Assembly: GCA_026645815.1 (NCBI GenBank)
Contig: JAPKMR010000014.1
Coordinates: 1 to 64,000, forward strand
Reading direction: 5' to 3'
DNA length: 64,000 nucleotides
Source: Anaerolineae bacterium
GTDB lineage: Bacteria; Chloroflexota; Anaerolineae; B4-G1; SLSP01
The position numbers were made by a program, and so were the translations under genes. Under the pieces are notes generated by a model. The model was not told where the DNA came from. It did no database searches and worked only from the letters and a program-made list of their open reading frames with translations. Shown here one piece after another: positions 1 to 8,910 of this stretch (position 1 is its first letter; every line of letters starts with the position of its first letter).

Positions 1-2321
1 TCCTCAATGTTGCGCACTACGGCCTGGGTCAATTGCGCCTGCGTGCTGGCGAGGATGCCGCCGAAGATCAGGAAACCTACTACGGTGATACCCGCATAGG
101 TGAGCACAATCTTTTGCCACGGCGTGCCTTGTCTTTCCGCCAGCAAGCCCTCACGCTCCAGTTCACCCAAACCGATAACGCCAAACAGCACTCCGGTGAA
201 AGCCACAATCATCAAACCGCCAAAGGCACGTTGCTGCTTGACATAGATTTGCGTCAACGAGTTCCAGAAAATGTCGCCGGCATCCGCCAAACGCGCTGGG
301 TTATTGATGAAATCATAAGCCAATGTACTCAGGAGGAAAAGTGCAACCAGGCTCAAGACGACAACGGGGATCACCCATGGAGATGTCCCTGAGGCAGAAG
401 CCACGCGGCGTTTGGCGCGAACATGTGCAGCAGCAAGGGGTTTCGGCGCGCCCTGTTCAATCTGCGGCGCAGCGCTTTCCAGAGCGGGAACCCATTGTAA
501 GCCTAATACCACTAGCAATCCCGCGAGCGCCCAGAATGTGGTACGGGTTGCAGCAATCGCAATCCCGAAATTGATCTCCACGAAATGCCCCAGGATTGCG
601 CTCAGCAACGCCACCAGCAAGATGGTATGGGGATGCAGCGCATAAGCGGAGTCAACTACCGCTCTACCGCGCAGCGTTACACGGAAGGCTGCCCATGTCA
701 GGTAAAGCCCCGTTCCCGCCACAAAGCCTATCGGCAGCGCTACAGCAAAGAGATAAGCTCGCCCCATGTAGATGAAGACACCCCACAAAGCGAGAGCGAT
801 TCCGCCCATTAACCCTACCCAAAGCCAGAACTGCCGGCGGTCAGCGAGCAAACCCAGCCAATGCAAGCCCCAGTAAATTGCCGCGCCGAAGACCCACACA
901 TAGACAACTAATCCCAACACACCGCTATTCACCAGGGTATCCAGGGTTTCATTGTGCGACCGATCAGGCGAAGCGTTACGTGATTCGATATGCCCTAATT
1001 CAACCTTGTAGAAGCTATTATAGGCCACATACATGGACTCTGGGCCATAACCGACGAGGGGGCGCAAGGAATTCCAGATATCCTGCCTTCCATCCGGGTA
1101 CTGAAGCGGTTCGTGCGGCAACACCAGTTCCTGCACACCTTCCCAGATGAGAGTGCGTACACGCCCCGAGCCACTTTCCCAATCCAGAATGCGCGTCATT
1201 CGTCCGATGGTGGCATTATCACGCGCCCAGGTTTGAAAAGGACCAGGCAGATTGATCGCCAGCAATGCCAGCGCCATCAAAATGCCCACGCTCGCCCAAC
1301 CAATCCACAACCAACGCCAGCCCTTGCGTTCCACGATCATATACAACCAGGCCCCGCCAAAGGCTAAAACGCCCAACCCCGCGCCGATGTAGGTCGCAGC
1401 CTTAAAAGGCAGCAACGAGCCTAAACCGGCGAGAATCCCCGCTATAGCAAGAGAGCCGATTGCCAGTCCTAATCCGCTCAAAAGGTCGCGATACCAGGGA
1501 TGCGTGGCAGGATCATCCGCAACAGCCCGCCGCTGCAATACGATGAACAACAGGTAAGGCAATAATAGCAACGCCACCCCAATACCAAGAAATGGACCGC
1601 GGCTCTGTGAATAGACAATGGTCAACAACTGTACCACGAAGATAAAGATATAGCCGGAAGCGCGTAGAATATCCGTCACCCGCGCCCGCTCGGAGCGCAA
1701 AATGTCCCGAAAACTTTCCACGATTTGCGCTGCCGTCAAGGGAGCAATCATGATCAAATAGGCTGCCACAAAGATGGCGTTGCCCATGTTAGCCGCCACG
1801 CGGCGCTGCACATCTCCAGCCCAGGGCAAAGGGTCCAATCCGTTGCGCTGGATAATTCCGTAGAGCGCCACCGGAAGGCTGTTCAGAATCAGCACGGTGA
1901 TCAGGCGGCTTAGCTGTGCGCGGGTTCGCAAACTGGTCAACAATGCAAAGAAAATAACCAGATAACTGAAAAATGTGTAGGTGCCCTGAAGTCGTTGATA
2001 GGAACCAACAAAGCTGGTAAAACGCACCAGTGAAAAGAACGAGGTGAGAATATAGACCGCCATCGTGACCAACGTCGCAAGCACCAAGGGTGTGCGCCAG
2101 GTAAAGGGCAAGGGTTGCTTTTTGTGCAACCAGCCCTCGAGAAAACGCACCATCCAGAAAACCGCCATGGCGGTCGCCAGGGCGCGCAAGGTGGTGAGTT
2201 TATCTGGTTCAAAAACGCGTTGCGAGTAGACATTGAAGAAGACTGGGGTGATGGTCACTCCCAGCAACCAACCAGCCTCGAGGAAACGATCACAAAACGC
2301 GCTTAGCTTTGATACATGCAT
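1..2321 (-). CDS. O-antigen ligase/polymerase-like membrane protein (partial, C-terminus outside window)
   Basis: Reading frame open from an ATG at 2321 to the left window edge, giving about 773 residues without a stop. The start is preceded by AGGAG at good spacing. The protein is strongly hydrophobic with many predicted membrane helices. It carries the Wzy_C (O-antigen ligase) hallmarks: SQSRGPFLGIG in the first half and, after a long periplasmic stretch, RSHNETLDTLVNSGVLGL with the conserved His-Asn. Family members join or polymerise lipid-linked glycans at the outer face of the cytoplasmic membrane. At more than 770 residues it is longer than a plain WaaL/Wzy, so a soluble C-terminal extension, often TPR, may lie beyond the window. 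The substrate cannot be inferred. It is the farthest-downstream gene of a minus-strand group but is separated from its neighbour by a repeat-bearing gap. Confidence 0.8.
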   Translation of the reverse strand, partial: MHVSKLSAFCDRFLEAGWLLGVTITPVFFNVYSQRVFEPDKLTTLRALATAMAVFWMVRFLEGWLHKKQPLPFTWRTPLVLATLVTMAVYILTSFFSLVRFTSFVGSYQRLQGTYTFFSYLVIFFALLTSLRTRAQLSRLITVLILNSLPVALYGIIQRNGLDPLPWAGDVQRRVAANMGNAIFVAAYLIMIAPLTAAQIVESFRDILRSERARVTDILRASGYIFIFVVQLLTIVYSQSRGPFLGIGVALLLLPYLLFIVLQRRAVADDPATHPWYRDLLSGLGLAIGSLAIAGILAGLGSLLPFKAATYIGAGLGVLAFGGAWLYMIVERKGWRWLWIGWASVGILMALALLAINLPGPFQTWARDNATIGRMTRILDWESGSGRVRTLIWEGVQELVLPHEPLQYPDGRQDIWNSLRPLVGYGPESMYVAYNSFYKVELGHIESRNASPDRSHNETLDTLVNSGVLGLVVYVWVFGAAIYWGLHWLGLLADRRQFWLWVGLMGGIALALWGVFIYMGRAYLFAVALPIGFVAGTGLYLTWAAFRVTLRGRAVVDSAYALHPHTILLVALLSAILGHFVEINFGIAIAATRTTFWALAGLLVVLGLQWVPALESAAPQIEQGAPKPLAAAHVRAKRRVASASGTSPWVIPVVVLSLVALFLLSTLAYDFINNPARLADAGDIFWNSLTQIYVKQQRAFGGLMIVAFTGVLFGVIGLGELEREGLLAERQGTPWQKIVLTYAGITVVGFLIFGGILASTQAQLTQAVVRNIE

Positions 2322-2410
2322 CCTAAGACTCCTCTTACCCACAACTGGGGCGGTTAAAAACCACTGTATGGGGCATAATACCCCACACAAGTGAAAACGC
2401 AAGAGTAAGA

Positions 2411-2550
2411 TGGGGGTATAGGACAAATTATTGGGAAGTTCAGAGACCAAATTGGTGAGACAATGCGTCTACACACTTTGACGCGCCAACGAGATGCAGA
2501 GGTGAGTTTTTGTGATTTTCGGATGGGGCTGAGCCCCATCCGAAAATCAC
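2411..2550. repeat. Palindromic dispersed repeat, copy 1
   Basis: The gap between the O-antigen ligase-like gene and the glycerate kinase holds a perfect 19-bp inverted repeat (2512-2530 with 2532-2550) whose outer arms read GTGATTTTC and GAAAATCAC. About 80 bp to its left is a 24-bp block (2411-2434) that recurs with two mismatches at 62681-62704, also left of a palindrome. On the minus strand it lies just after the glycerate kinase stop, so it may also terminate transcription, but no T-run follows. The rest of the gap shows no credible gene. Confidence 0.7.
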
Positions 2551-2568
2551 CTGCAGAAAGCAGGCGCA

Positions 2569-3900
2569 TCACGCAATTAACATCAGCAACAGGTCGTTGA
2601 CGTTGGTACCGGTAGGTCCCGTATGCAGTAGGGCACCCAAAGCCGCCAGCGCCGGATACGCATCGTTGTTAAGCAAAGCTGCGTGCAAATCAATTCCTAG
2701 CGCGCGGGCATGGCTCGCCGTCGCACCATCCACCACCGCGCCCGCTGCATCCGTCGGTCCGTCTGTGCCATCCGTAGCCAGGGCCAATAACGCCACATCC
2801 GGTAAGCCATCCAAAGCCAATGCCGCAGCTAACGCCAGCTCCTGATTCCGGCCACCGGTACCATTGCCGCGCACCGTAACCGTGGTTTCGCCGCCCCAGA
2901 GCAAACATGCCGGTGGCGCCACAGGGTCACCGTTGATTCGCACGCTGCGCATCATTGCCGCCGCCACTCTGGCAACCTCACGGGATTCTCCCTCAACGAA
3001 GGTGCTCAGCAACAGCACGCGATATCCCAACTGTTGCGCGGTTTGCGCCGCAGCCAACGCCGCCACACGGTTGGAGCCAATGATCCGGTTGGAAACCCGG
3101 GCGAAGCAAGGGTCCCCAGGTTTGGGAGTCTCGTTCACCATGCCGGATACTCCCGCCGCAAGATGTTCCCGCACCGGAGCTGGAATGCGTGAAAGTAAGG
3201 CAAGCTGCTCCAACACCTGCCATGCATCCGCATAGGTACTGGAATCCGGAGTAGTGGGACCCGAAGCAATGACGTCCAATGGATCGCCCACGACATCGGA
3301 AAGGATGAGCGCAGTCACAGCAGCTGGCGCCGCCAATCGCGCCAACTGCCCCCCAGCGAGGCGTGAAAGATGCTTACGCACCGTATTCAGAGCTTCAATG
3401 GGCGCCCCAGAACGCAGTAATAGTGTTGTAACCGCCTGCAAGTCCGATAAGGAAATGTCAGCCACAGGCGCCGGCAACAATGCCGAAGCCCCCCCCGAAA
3501 GCAACACCAACACTAAATCATCCTCAGATAGATGCTCCAGCAAACGGAGCACTTCACCGGCAGCGCGCAATCCCTGAAGACCCGGGGTGGGATGCTCTGC
3601 CTCGTAAACCTGGAAAGTCTCTGGTAAAGCACAATCGGCGGCATGACCGGTTTTGGTCACCACGATACCAGCTGTTAGCGCTGTCCCCAAACACGCGTGA
3701 GCAGCCTCCGCCATGGGAACAGCAGCCTTACCGGCGGCAATAACGCGCACCTGTCGCAGCTCCGTCAAATCCCACGCAGTCTCGCCAACCCATAAGCGGT
3801 GCGCGCTTACCCGCAGGTGCTCACGCACTGCCTGAGCCGGATCAACGGCTTGGAGCGCCGCATCGCGAAGCAACATCAAATCCCTGTACAAATTCACCAT
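2569..3900 (-). CDS. Glycerate 2-kinase (MOFRL family)
   Basis: 443 residues, full length for the GckA/TtuD-type glycerate 2-kinase family. The N-terminal half holds the nucleotide/substrate region with LLSGGASALLPAP; the C-terminal MOFRL domain contains the Gly-Thr-Asp-Gly-Pro-Thr-Asp-Ala-Ala-Gly motif, preceded by GGETTVTVRGNGTGGRNQE. The enzyme phosphorylates D-glycerate to 2-phosphoglycerate, feeding glyoxylate, tartrate or serine-pathway carbon into glycolysis. I chose the ATG at 3900, which follows a GGGG ribosome site; a GTG seven codons upstream is an alternative. Palindromic repeats flank the gene on both sides, so it is probably transcribed alone. Confidence 0.9.
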   Translation of the reverse strand: MVNLYRDLMLLRDAALQAVDPAQAVREHLRVSAHRLWVGETAWDLTELRQVRVIAAGKAAVPMAEAAHACLGTALTAGIVVTKTGHAADCALPETFQVYEAEHPTPGLQGLRAAGEVLRLLEHLSEDDLVLVLLSGGASALLPAPVADISLSDLQAVTTLLLRSGAPIEALNTVRKHLSRLAGGQLARLAAPAAVTALILSDVVGDPLDVIASGPTTPDSSTYADAWQVLEQLALLSRIPAPVREHLAAGVSGMVNETPKPGDPCFARVSNRIIGSNRVAALAAAQTAQQLGYRVLLLSTFVEGESREVARVAAAMMRSVRINGDPVAPPACLLWGGETTVTVRGNGTGGRNQELALAAALALDGLPDVALLALATDGTDGPTDAAGAVVDGATASHARALGIDLHAALLNNDAYPALAALGALLHTGPTGTNVNDLLLMLIA

Positions 3901-3958
3901 TTCATCCCCATAGGCTATCACATTAGTACGCCGAAGAGGGGCGAAGTAGGGTGTTTCA

Positions 3959-3999
3959 TGATTTTCGTGGACGGGGCGTAGCTCAATCCACGAAAATCA
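3959..3999. repeat. Palindromic dispersed repeat, copy 2
   Basis: Inverted repeat with 13-bp perfect arms, TGATTTTCGTGGA at 3959-3971 and its complement at 3987-3999. The outer arm is the same TGATTTTCG as in copy 1 and close to the TGATTTTTG of copy 3. Sequence to the right (GCAGAAAG) also resembles the right flank of copy 1. The rest of the 3901-4126 gap has only a weak CTCCAG/CTGGAG hairpin at 4084-4110. Confidence 0.6.
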
Positions 4000-4126
4000 C
4001 ACCCGCAGAAAGAAGCGCCGAGTACGGCGGCGCAGAGAGTTGATAGCTGATGGAAGTCGTTTACAAGATGGTGGTCTTATCTTCTCCAGTATTCGGCGTA
4101 TACCCTGGAGTAAGCGGCGCTCCACT

Positions 4127-5425
4127 TCACTTACGTAACACCGTCAGCGCGTGGGTTGCAGCCTGCTCAGGGGTCGCTGCCTCCGTAGTCAACATATAAT
4201 CCAGACCTGCCTGTAGTGCACGCCGCACGGTCTGATCCACATTTTTGGGCGGAGGCAGCACAGCGCTATCCAACAGGCGTTCCACAAAAGCCACGTCATC
4301 GGGAGAGAGAGTCCACAATGCCAAAGCCTCCCGATTGAGCGGCAGCATCCCTACCGCCCTTGAAAAATCGGCGACCTGCCCCCGCGCATTCAACCAACGC
4401 ACCAGTTCCAGCGCAGCCATTTCATGTGCCGGTTCATTGCCCACGATAGCCAATGACCAAACCTGTGCCAACGCAAAAGGGTAGCCGTCTCGGGTAGGTG
4501 TCCAAGCTGCAAGCCCAACACGCTCGGGCGCACTCCAGTACCACCCCGCCGGCACAGTACTTAACAACGGCTGAGCCGCAAGCGTCCCCTCTTGTTGGAA
4601 AATCTCCCAACACGCCTGCGCATCAGCCAGCGTCGCCAGACGTTCACGATCCAGCAATCCAGCCTCCGCCATCACGCCCACAAAGCGATAAAGTTCCTCC
4701 AGATGCGGGCGATCAAGCAGCGCGCGACCCTCGGCATCCACCACCTGCCCCCCGGATCCCAGATACGCCCCGACCAAAAAATCGTCCGCAAAACCCGACG
4801 CCGGCGCCAAAGGAAATAGCAAAGAATAGCCGCCCGTCAATACGGTGGTCCAGGAAAGTGGCGCCGCGACATCCGGTAAGGAGGTATAGACCGTGTGCGC
4901 CATTTGACTCAAGAATGGTATGCCATACGCCCGCCCCTCGATAACAGTCGCTTCGCGAGCAAAAGCATACGCCGTTGTGGCCGATTCTCCCGGCGGCAGC
5001 GCCAGGATGAAACCATTTTCGGCTGCCGTGCGCAGATCGGTATGATTTAGTATCACCAAATCCGGCAACACTGCCGGCGCCGCACTGTATGTCGTGCTGA
5101 GAAGATCATACAAACCTCCGGCGCCCTCTGCCTTCTTCATCAGTACCTGTACCTGGATATTATAGTGGCTGCGCGAAAAGGCATTGATCTGCGCCAGAAG
5201 GGTGGGGTGAACCTCTCCAGGGGTTTCGCCACTCAACACGTCTGGCACCCAAAGGGTCAAGGTCGTCAAATCGCTTGCCGGCAAAGGCGTCGGACGAGGC
5301 TGAGTCGTAGGTGTGGGTGAGGGTTGGAGCGGGGTGGCAGGCGTAATCTCTGGGGTAGGGCTTACCGCAGTACAACCAGCGAGCAACAACAACCCAACCA
5401 CGGTAAGCATGAGACGGATGTTCAT
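4127..5425 (-). CDS. Extracellular solute-binding lipoprotein (ABC sugar-type)
   Basis: 432 residues. The ATG at 5425 is preceded by a GAGGAG ribosome site and gives a lipoprotein signal (hydrophobic core then LLAGC), followed by a Thr-Pro-rich linker typical of surface lipoproteins. The body matches the periplasmic solute-binding family 1 fold: an early LTLWVP strand, ARPAVLPDLVILNHTD-like substrate-lobe segment, internal hinge motifs and a C-terminal helix rich in Leu/Ala. It should bind an oligosaccharide or similar solute outside the membrane. No permease genes are adjacent, so its transporter partner is unknown. It starts 13 bp after the glycosidase gene and is almost certainly co-transcribed with it, which supports a carbohydrate role. 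Confidence 0.75.
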   Translation of the reverse strand: MNIRLMLTVVGLLLLAGCTAVSPTPEITPATPLQPSPTPTTQPRPTPLPASDLTTLTLWVPDVLSGETPGEVHPTLLAQINAFSRSHYNIQVQVLMKKAEGAGGLYDLLSTTYSAAPAVLPDLVILNHTDLRTAAENGFILALPPGESATTAYAFAREATVIEGRAYGIPFLSQMAHTVYTSLPDVAAPLSWTTVLTGGYSLLFPLAPASGFADDFLVGAYLGSGGQVVDAEGRALLDRPHLEELYRFVGVMAEAGLLDRERLATLADAQACWEIFQQEGTLAAQPLLSTVPAGWYWSAPERVGLAAWTPTRDGYPFALAQVWSLAIVGNEPAHEMAALELVRWLNARGQVADFSRAVGMLPLNREALALWTLSPDDVAFVERLLDSAVLPPPKNVDQTVRRALQAGLDYMLTTEAATPEQAATHALTVLRK

Positions 5426-5438
5426 AGCATAATGCTCC

Positions 5439-6635
5439 TCATCTGTTAGCAGTAAATTCCTGCTGCGCGAAAGTGTAAATAGGCCGCTCGCGGAAATCTG
5501 AGGTGACGAAGGCGTAATAATCCTGATAGTTGCGCAACGGAGCAGGGGTGCGAAAGACCCACAAGACCACCGCAGGACACCAGGGCCATTCATTCAATGC
5601 CCAGGCATAAGCGCCAAGGGTATAGCTCACACGTTGATTAGGCTTGACCGCCCATGTCCAGCGCGGGTGGTCATTCCAGCCCCCCTCGGTCACAAAGATA
5701 GGCTTCGCCGCATCTCCATTGCGCACCATAATCTCACGCAGCAATTCCACGCGGCGGAAGTTCAGCAACTCCGGGGAAGGCTCAGCCTCTGGGGGAAAAC
5801 CCAGACCATAAGCATGGGCTGCCAACCCATCGAAAACGGCAGACCCGCCTGCCTGATACATGCGTTCCAAATAGAGCAAATCGTTGAGTCCCGCCGGGCT
5901 ATCCTCAGGCTCCAATGTCGGAGCCAAAGCCCCTGCCAACACCTGCACTTGTGGATGCGCTTGATGTACGAGCGGGTAGACCGTTGCCAATAACTTTACA
6001 TAACCTTCTGGGTCAACCGGACGGAAACCCCATTCATAGCTAAGATTGGGTTCATTCCAAATAATGATAGTGGGCACCGTATCGCCGTAGCGCGCGACAA
6101 AGGCAGCGGCATAAGCGGCGAAACTGGCATAGGCAGATTCATCCAGATAAGTAAAGGTAGTTTCCTGAACCTCAGGCGCAGGACGCGCCCAATCCGGAAC
6201 CATCCCTAAACGCGCAACGACATTAAGCCCCTGATTGGCAGCGTGCGCAATAATCACATCGCTGTGGCTCCAATCATAACGCCCCGCTTCAAATTCGATA
6301 TAGGCCCATGGAAAATACTCCACAATCCAGGTTGCCCCCATCTCGCGCGCCAGCACCAGAGTGCGCTGCATCTTCCAATGCTCAACTTCATCCATCAGAC
6401 GGGTATGGACACCTACCTTGGGATTGGTGGTCTGCACCTGTTGCGGTTCACCCAAGACGACCAAAACTCCCGGGGGACGAACAAGACACAGCGTAAGCAA
6501 AGTCAGGGCGACCATTTGCAACACGGTCGTCCATGAAGCGCACAAACGCGCCACAAAAAGAATTACAATTTCTTTCGCTTTGAGCAAATAAGTAATCTCA
6601 CTTAAACAGGCTTGCCAGCGCATACTGGCACACAT
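5439..6635 (-). CDS. Membrane-anchored clan GH-A glycosidase-like protein
   Basis: 398 residues: a hydrophobic segment at about 36-62 acts as signal or anchor, followed by a TIM-barrel glycosidase domain. The acid/base motif WNEPN has its Glu near residue 195, and the nucleophile-type motif VTEGGW has its Glu near residue 317, the standard clan GH-A pair (GH5/GH39-like). The ATG follows a G-rich ribosome site. Substrate cannot be told from sequence. The next gene is a sugar-binding lipoprotein 13 bp downstream, which fits hydrolysis and capture of a polysaccharide at the cell surface. Confidence 0.72.
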   Translation of the reverse strand: MCASMRWQACLSEITYLLKAKEIVILFVARLCASWTTVLQMVALTLLTLCLVRPPGVLVVLGEPQQVQTTNPKVGVHTRLMDEVEHWKMQRTLVLAREMGATWIVEYFPWAYIEFEAGRYDWSHSDVIIAHAANQGLNVVARLGMVPDWARPAPEVQETTFTYLDESAYASFAAYAAAFVARYGDTVPTIIIWNEPNLSYEWGFRPVDPEGYVKLLATVYPLVHQAHPQVQVLAGALAPTLEPEDSPAGLNDLLYLERMYQAGGSAVFDGLAAHAYGLGFPPEAEPSPELLNFRRVELLREIMVRNGDAAKPIFVTEGGWNDHPRWTWAVKPNQRVSYTLGAYAWALNEWPWCPAVVLWVFRTPAPLRNYQDYYAFVTSDFRERPIYTFAQQEFTANR

Positions 6636-6701
6636 AGCCCCCCCTCTGAATTATACCGAATCAAGCCGGAAAGCCAATTTCCCCATATTACCTTTTTCCC
6701 A

Positions 6702-6730
6702 TTGCAGCCAATACCGGCTAAGATTACAAT
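6702..6730 (+). promoter_or_regulatory. Sigma-70-like promoter for the Nudix gene (leaderless)
   Basis: TTGCAG (6702-6707), a 17-bp spacer and TACAAT (6725-6730). The ATG of the Nudix gene begins only 7 bp after the -10, so the transcript probably starts at or next to the start codon. No ribosome-binding site is visible upstream of that ATG, as expected for a leaderless message. Confidence 0.5.
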
Positions 6731-6736
6731 TAAGAT

Positions 6737-7399
6737 ATGGTGATATGCCTTTCAATCCTAGCGGATCCGATTAGTTTTGCTGCGCGTCTCAAATCAGGAC
6801 TGCAATTGCCGCTTCCTGGACGCCAAGCACAACAATTGATGGCACCAACATCCCGCCGTTATGATCCCGAACCGGGCACGACGCCACGGCAATCAGCCGT
6901 ATTGCTCCCCCTCTATACGGTGGCGGATACCATCCATATTGTGATGATTAAACGCCGCGAATACCATAACCACCATGCAGGAGAAATCAGTTTTCCTGGC
7001 GGCGCCGTTGAGCCGCAAGATTCCGACAACATAGCCACAGCATTGCGTGAAGCGCATGAAGAGCTCGGCATCCCGCCGGAATCGGTTGAAATCTTGGGAA
7101 TGTTGACGCCGCTCTACATTGAACCCAGTCACAACATGGTGCAGCCTGTTGTGGGATGGCTCAACGCCTTGCCAGATTTCAAACCGCAGCCCACCGAAGT
7201 CGCCCAGATCTTCCAAACACCATTGAAGCATTTCATGCGCGGCGAGACCTTGCGCTGGCAAAACCTGCGACACAAGGGGCAGTCCCTAACTTTCCCCTGC
7301 TATGTGCTCGATGACGACTATGTCTGGGGAGCCACGGCGATGATTCTGAGCGAGATGCTTTCACTGGTTTGCGATTTAGAGCAGGAAACAATAGAATGA
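6737..7399 (+). CDS. Nudix hydrolase, CoA pyrophosphatase type
   Basis: 220 residues. It carries the CoA-pyrophosphatase signature: RREYHNHHAGEISFPGGAV leading directly into the Nudix box with the REAHEELGI core that binds the metal. The N-terminus (LPLPGRQAQQLMAP) matches the usual start of this subfamily, which supports the ATG at 6737 over a later one. The predicted reaction splits coenzyme A or oxidised CoA into phosphopantetheine and 3',5'-ADP. The stop codon overlaps the next gene's start as ATGA, so the two are translationally coupled. Confidence 0.85.
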   Translation: MVICLSILADPISFAARLKSGLQLPLPGRQAQQLMAPTSRRYDPEPGTTPRQSAVLLPLYTVADTIHIVMIKRREYHNHHAGEISFPGGAVEPQDSDNIATALREAHEELGIPPESVEILGMLTPLYIEPSHNMVQPVVGWLNALPDFKPQPTEVAQIFQTPLKHFMRGETLRWQNLRHKGQSLTFPCYVLDDDYVWGATAMILSEMLSLVCDLEQETIE

Positions 7400-8910
7400 T
7401 TATGCATCCCGGACCAGCTACGGCAGCAATACGCGATTTTAATGAGTTCTGGGCAGCGCTCCGGCAGCTGCTGCCGCAACTGCCTGTCGTTCCCACTCCA
7501 AAGAGCCAAACTCCCCCCCCTCAGGTCAACCCTCTTGAGGAGGCGCTGCAATTATCACTCCAGAACATCATGGACCCAGATCGCATCGCCTGCGATGCAG
7601 AAACGCTCCAACTCTACAGACCGCAATACCTTCACACAGAAGTGGGAATGCCAGACTCCAATATCACTGCTCCCGCAGCCATTACCTTTCCCAACAGCGA
7701 GCAAGAAATCGCCCAACTGCTGACGTGGGCTGAAGAACGTGAATTACAGATACTGCCGTGGGGTGGGGGCGGCGCCCCCTATCAACACAAACACCCCAAC
7801 ACTATGCCCTACATCGTCGTGGATTTGCGGCATCTGAACCGCATATTGGAGATTTCCCCTCAACACCGGTGGGTGCGGGCACAGGCTGGCGTCACTTGGA
7901 CCAACCTCGAAGAGTCATTGGCGGAACACAAACTGACCACAGGGCAGTATTCGCCCTGGATGACGGCTACAACCGGAGGCGCCGTTGCCACTCACAGCCT
8001 CAGCGCCAAAGCACTGCGTTACGGTGACTTGTCTAGAAATCTCCTGGCAATCAAAGCCCTGTGCCCGGCTGGCCCCATACGCCTTGCATCCCGCCCCGGC
8101 GCTGCCGATGAACGCCAGTTGATGCTAGGCGCATTCGGCGCATGGGGCATCATCACCGAAACCACCCTGCGCTTACACTCCGCGCCCCAAGAGCAGCTCA
8201 ACCTGGTCGCGACGCGCGGCTCTATCACAGATGCACTGACGGCGTTGGAGATTCTGCGTCATGCTGGCATCAGATTTGCCGCTGCCCGCATCATCAACAC
8301 GCGCGAACATTCACTCTTCAGCAACCCCGCGAGTTCCTCGATACGGCAATTGTTGCGCAACCTGATAGGCAGCACCACAACCGAGTTCCAGCTAATGCTC
8401 AATCTCGAAGGAACGCGCGAGGAGGTCAACAGCACCCGGCGCCAGATAGAGGAACTGCTTCGCGAGAAGCTGCTGCAGTTAGCCGGCGGTGACATGCATC
8501 TTTGTGACCCGGATTACGCACAAGAGGCGCTGCTACTCCAAAAACTACGGGCACAACGGGTGTTGGCCCACACTCTGACCGCAACCGTACCCTGGCAAAA
8601 CGCAGCCCCATTCCTGCGTGACTGGGAAGAGGCGCTACACAGCATTCTGTTCACAACTGGGGGACTTCCGGGGAAAACGCTCACGACGTTGTGGGCAACA
8701 GAGGATTACGCCATCCTGCGGACACTGCTATTGGGCTTTCAACCGGCGGGAGCTGATCCGGAATCCGGTGATCAAATCCAGGATATTCAGGCAGTCGCAC
8801 TTGCGATCAAACAGCGCTGGCACGTCGAAGAACCATCCACAGATCTGGTCTGCCATGCGCTTAGCTACGCCGGCGAAGTTCTCGATCCCAACAGCGTTAT
8901 GCTGCGCTGA
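7396..8910 (+). CDS. FAD-linked oxidase (GlcD/VAO-type)
   Basis: 504 residues starting at the ATG that overlaps the Nudix stop. The N-terminal FAD_binding_4 region shows PAAITFPNSEQEIAQLL, LPWGGGGA and VRAQAGVTWTNLE, then GGAVATHSLSAKALRYGDL, the pyrophosphate-binding loop pattern of the VAO/PCMH flavoprotein fold. The C-terminal half fits a glycolate oxidase/alkyl-DHAP synthase-like cap. It would oxidise a 2-hydroxyacid or related substrate using FAD; the donor is not identifiable. A 45-residue Pro/Gln-rich N-terminal segment before the flavin domain is unusual. The gene converges on rimO with no gap. Confidence 0.78.
   Translation: MIMHPGPATAAIRDFNEFWAALRQLLPQLPVVPTPKSQTPPPQVNPLEEALQLSLQNIMDPDRIACDAETLQLYRPQYLHTEVGMPDSNITAPAAITFPNSEQEIAQLLTWAEERELQILPWGGGGAPYQHKHPNTMPYIVVDLRHLNRILEISPQHRWVRAQAGVTWTNLEESLAEHKLTTGQYSPWMTATTGGAVATHSLSAKALRYGDLSRNLLAIKALCPAGPIRLASRPGAADERQLMLGAFGAWGIITETTLRLHSAPQEQLNLVATRGSITDALTALEILRHAGIRFAAARIINTREHSLFSNPASSSIRQLLRNLIGSTTTEFQLMLNLEGTREEVNSTRRQIEELLREKLLQLAGGDMHLCDPDYAQEALLLQKLRAQRVLAHTLTATVPWQNAAPFLRDWEEALHSILFTTGGLPGKTLTTLWATEDYAILRTLLLGFQPAGADPESGDQIQDIQAVALAIKQRWHVEEPSTDLVCHALSYAGEVLDPNSVMLR

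Noticed and set aside
2354-2572. Short minus-strand frame overlapping the palindrome
   Set aside because: It translates the repeat itself and has no domain; treated as non-coding.
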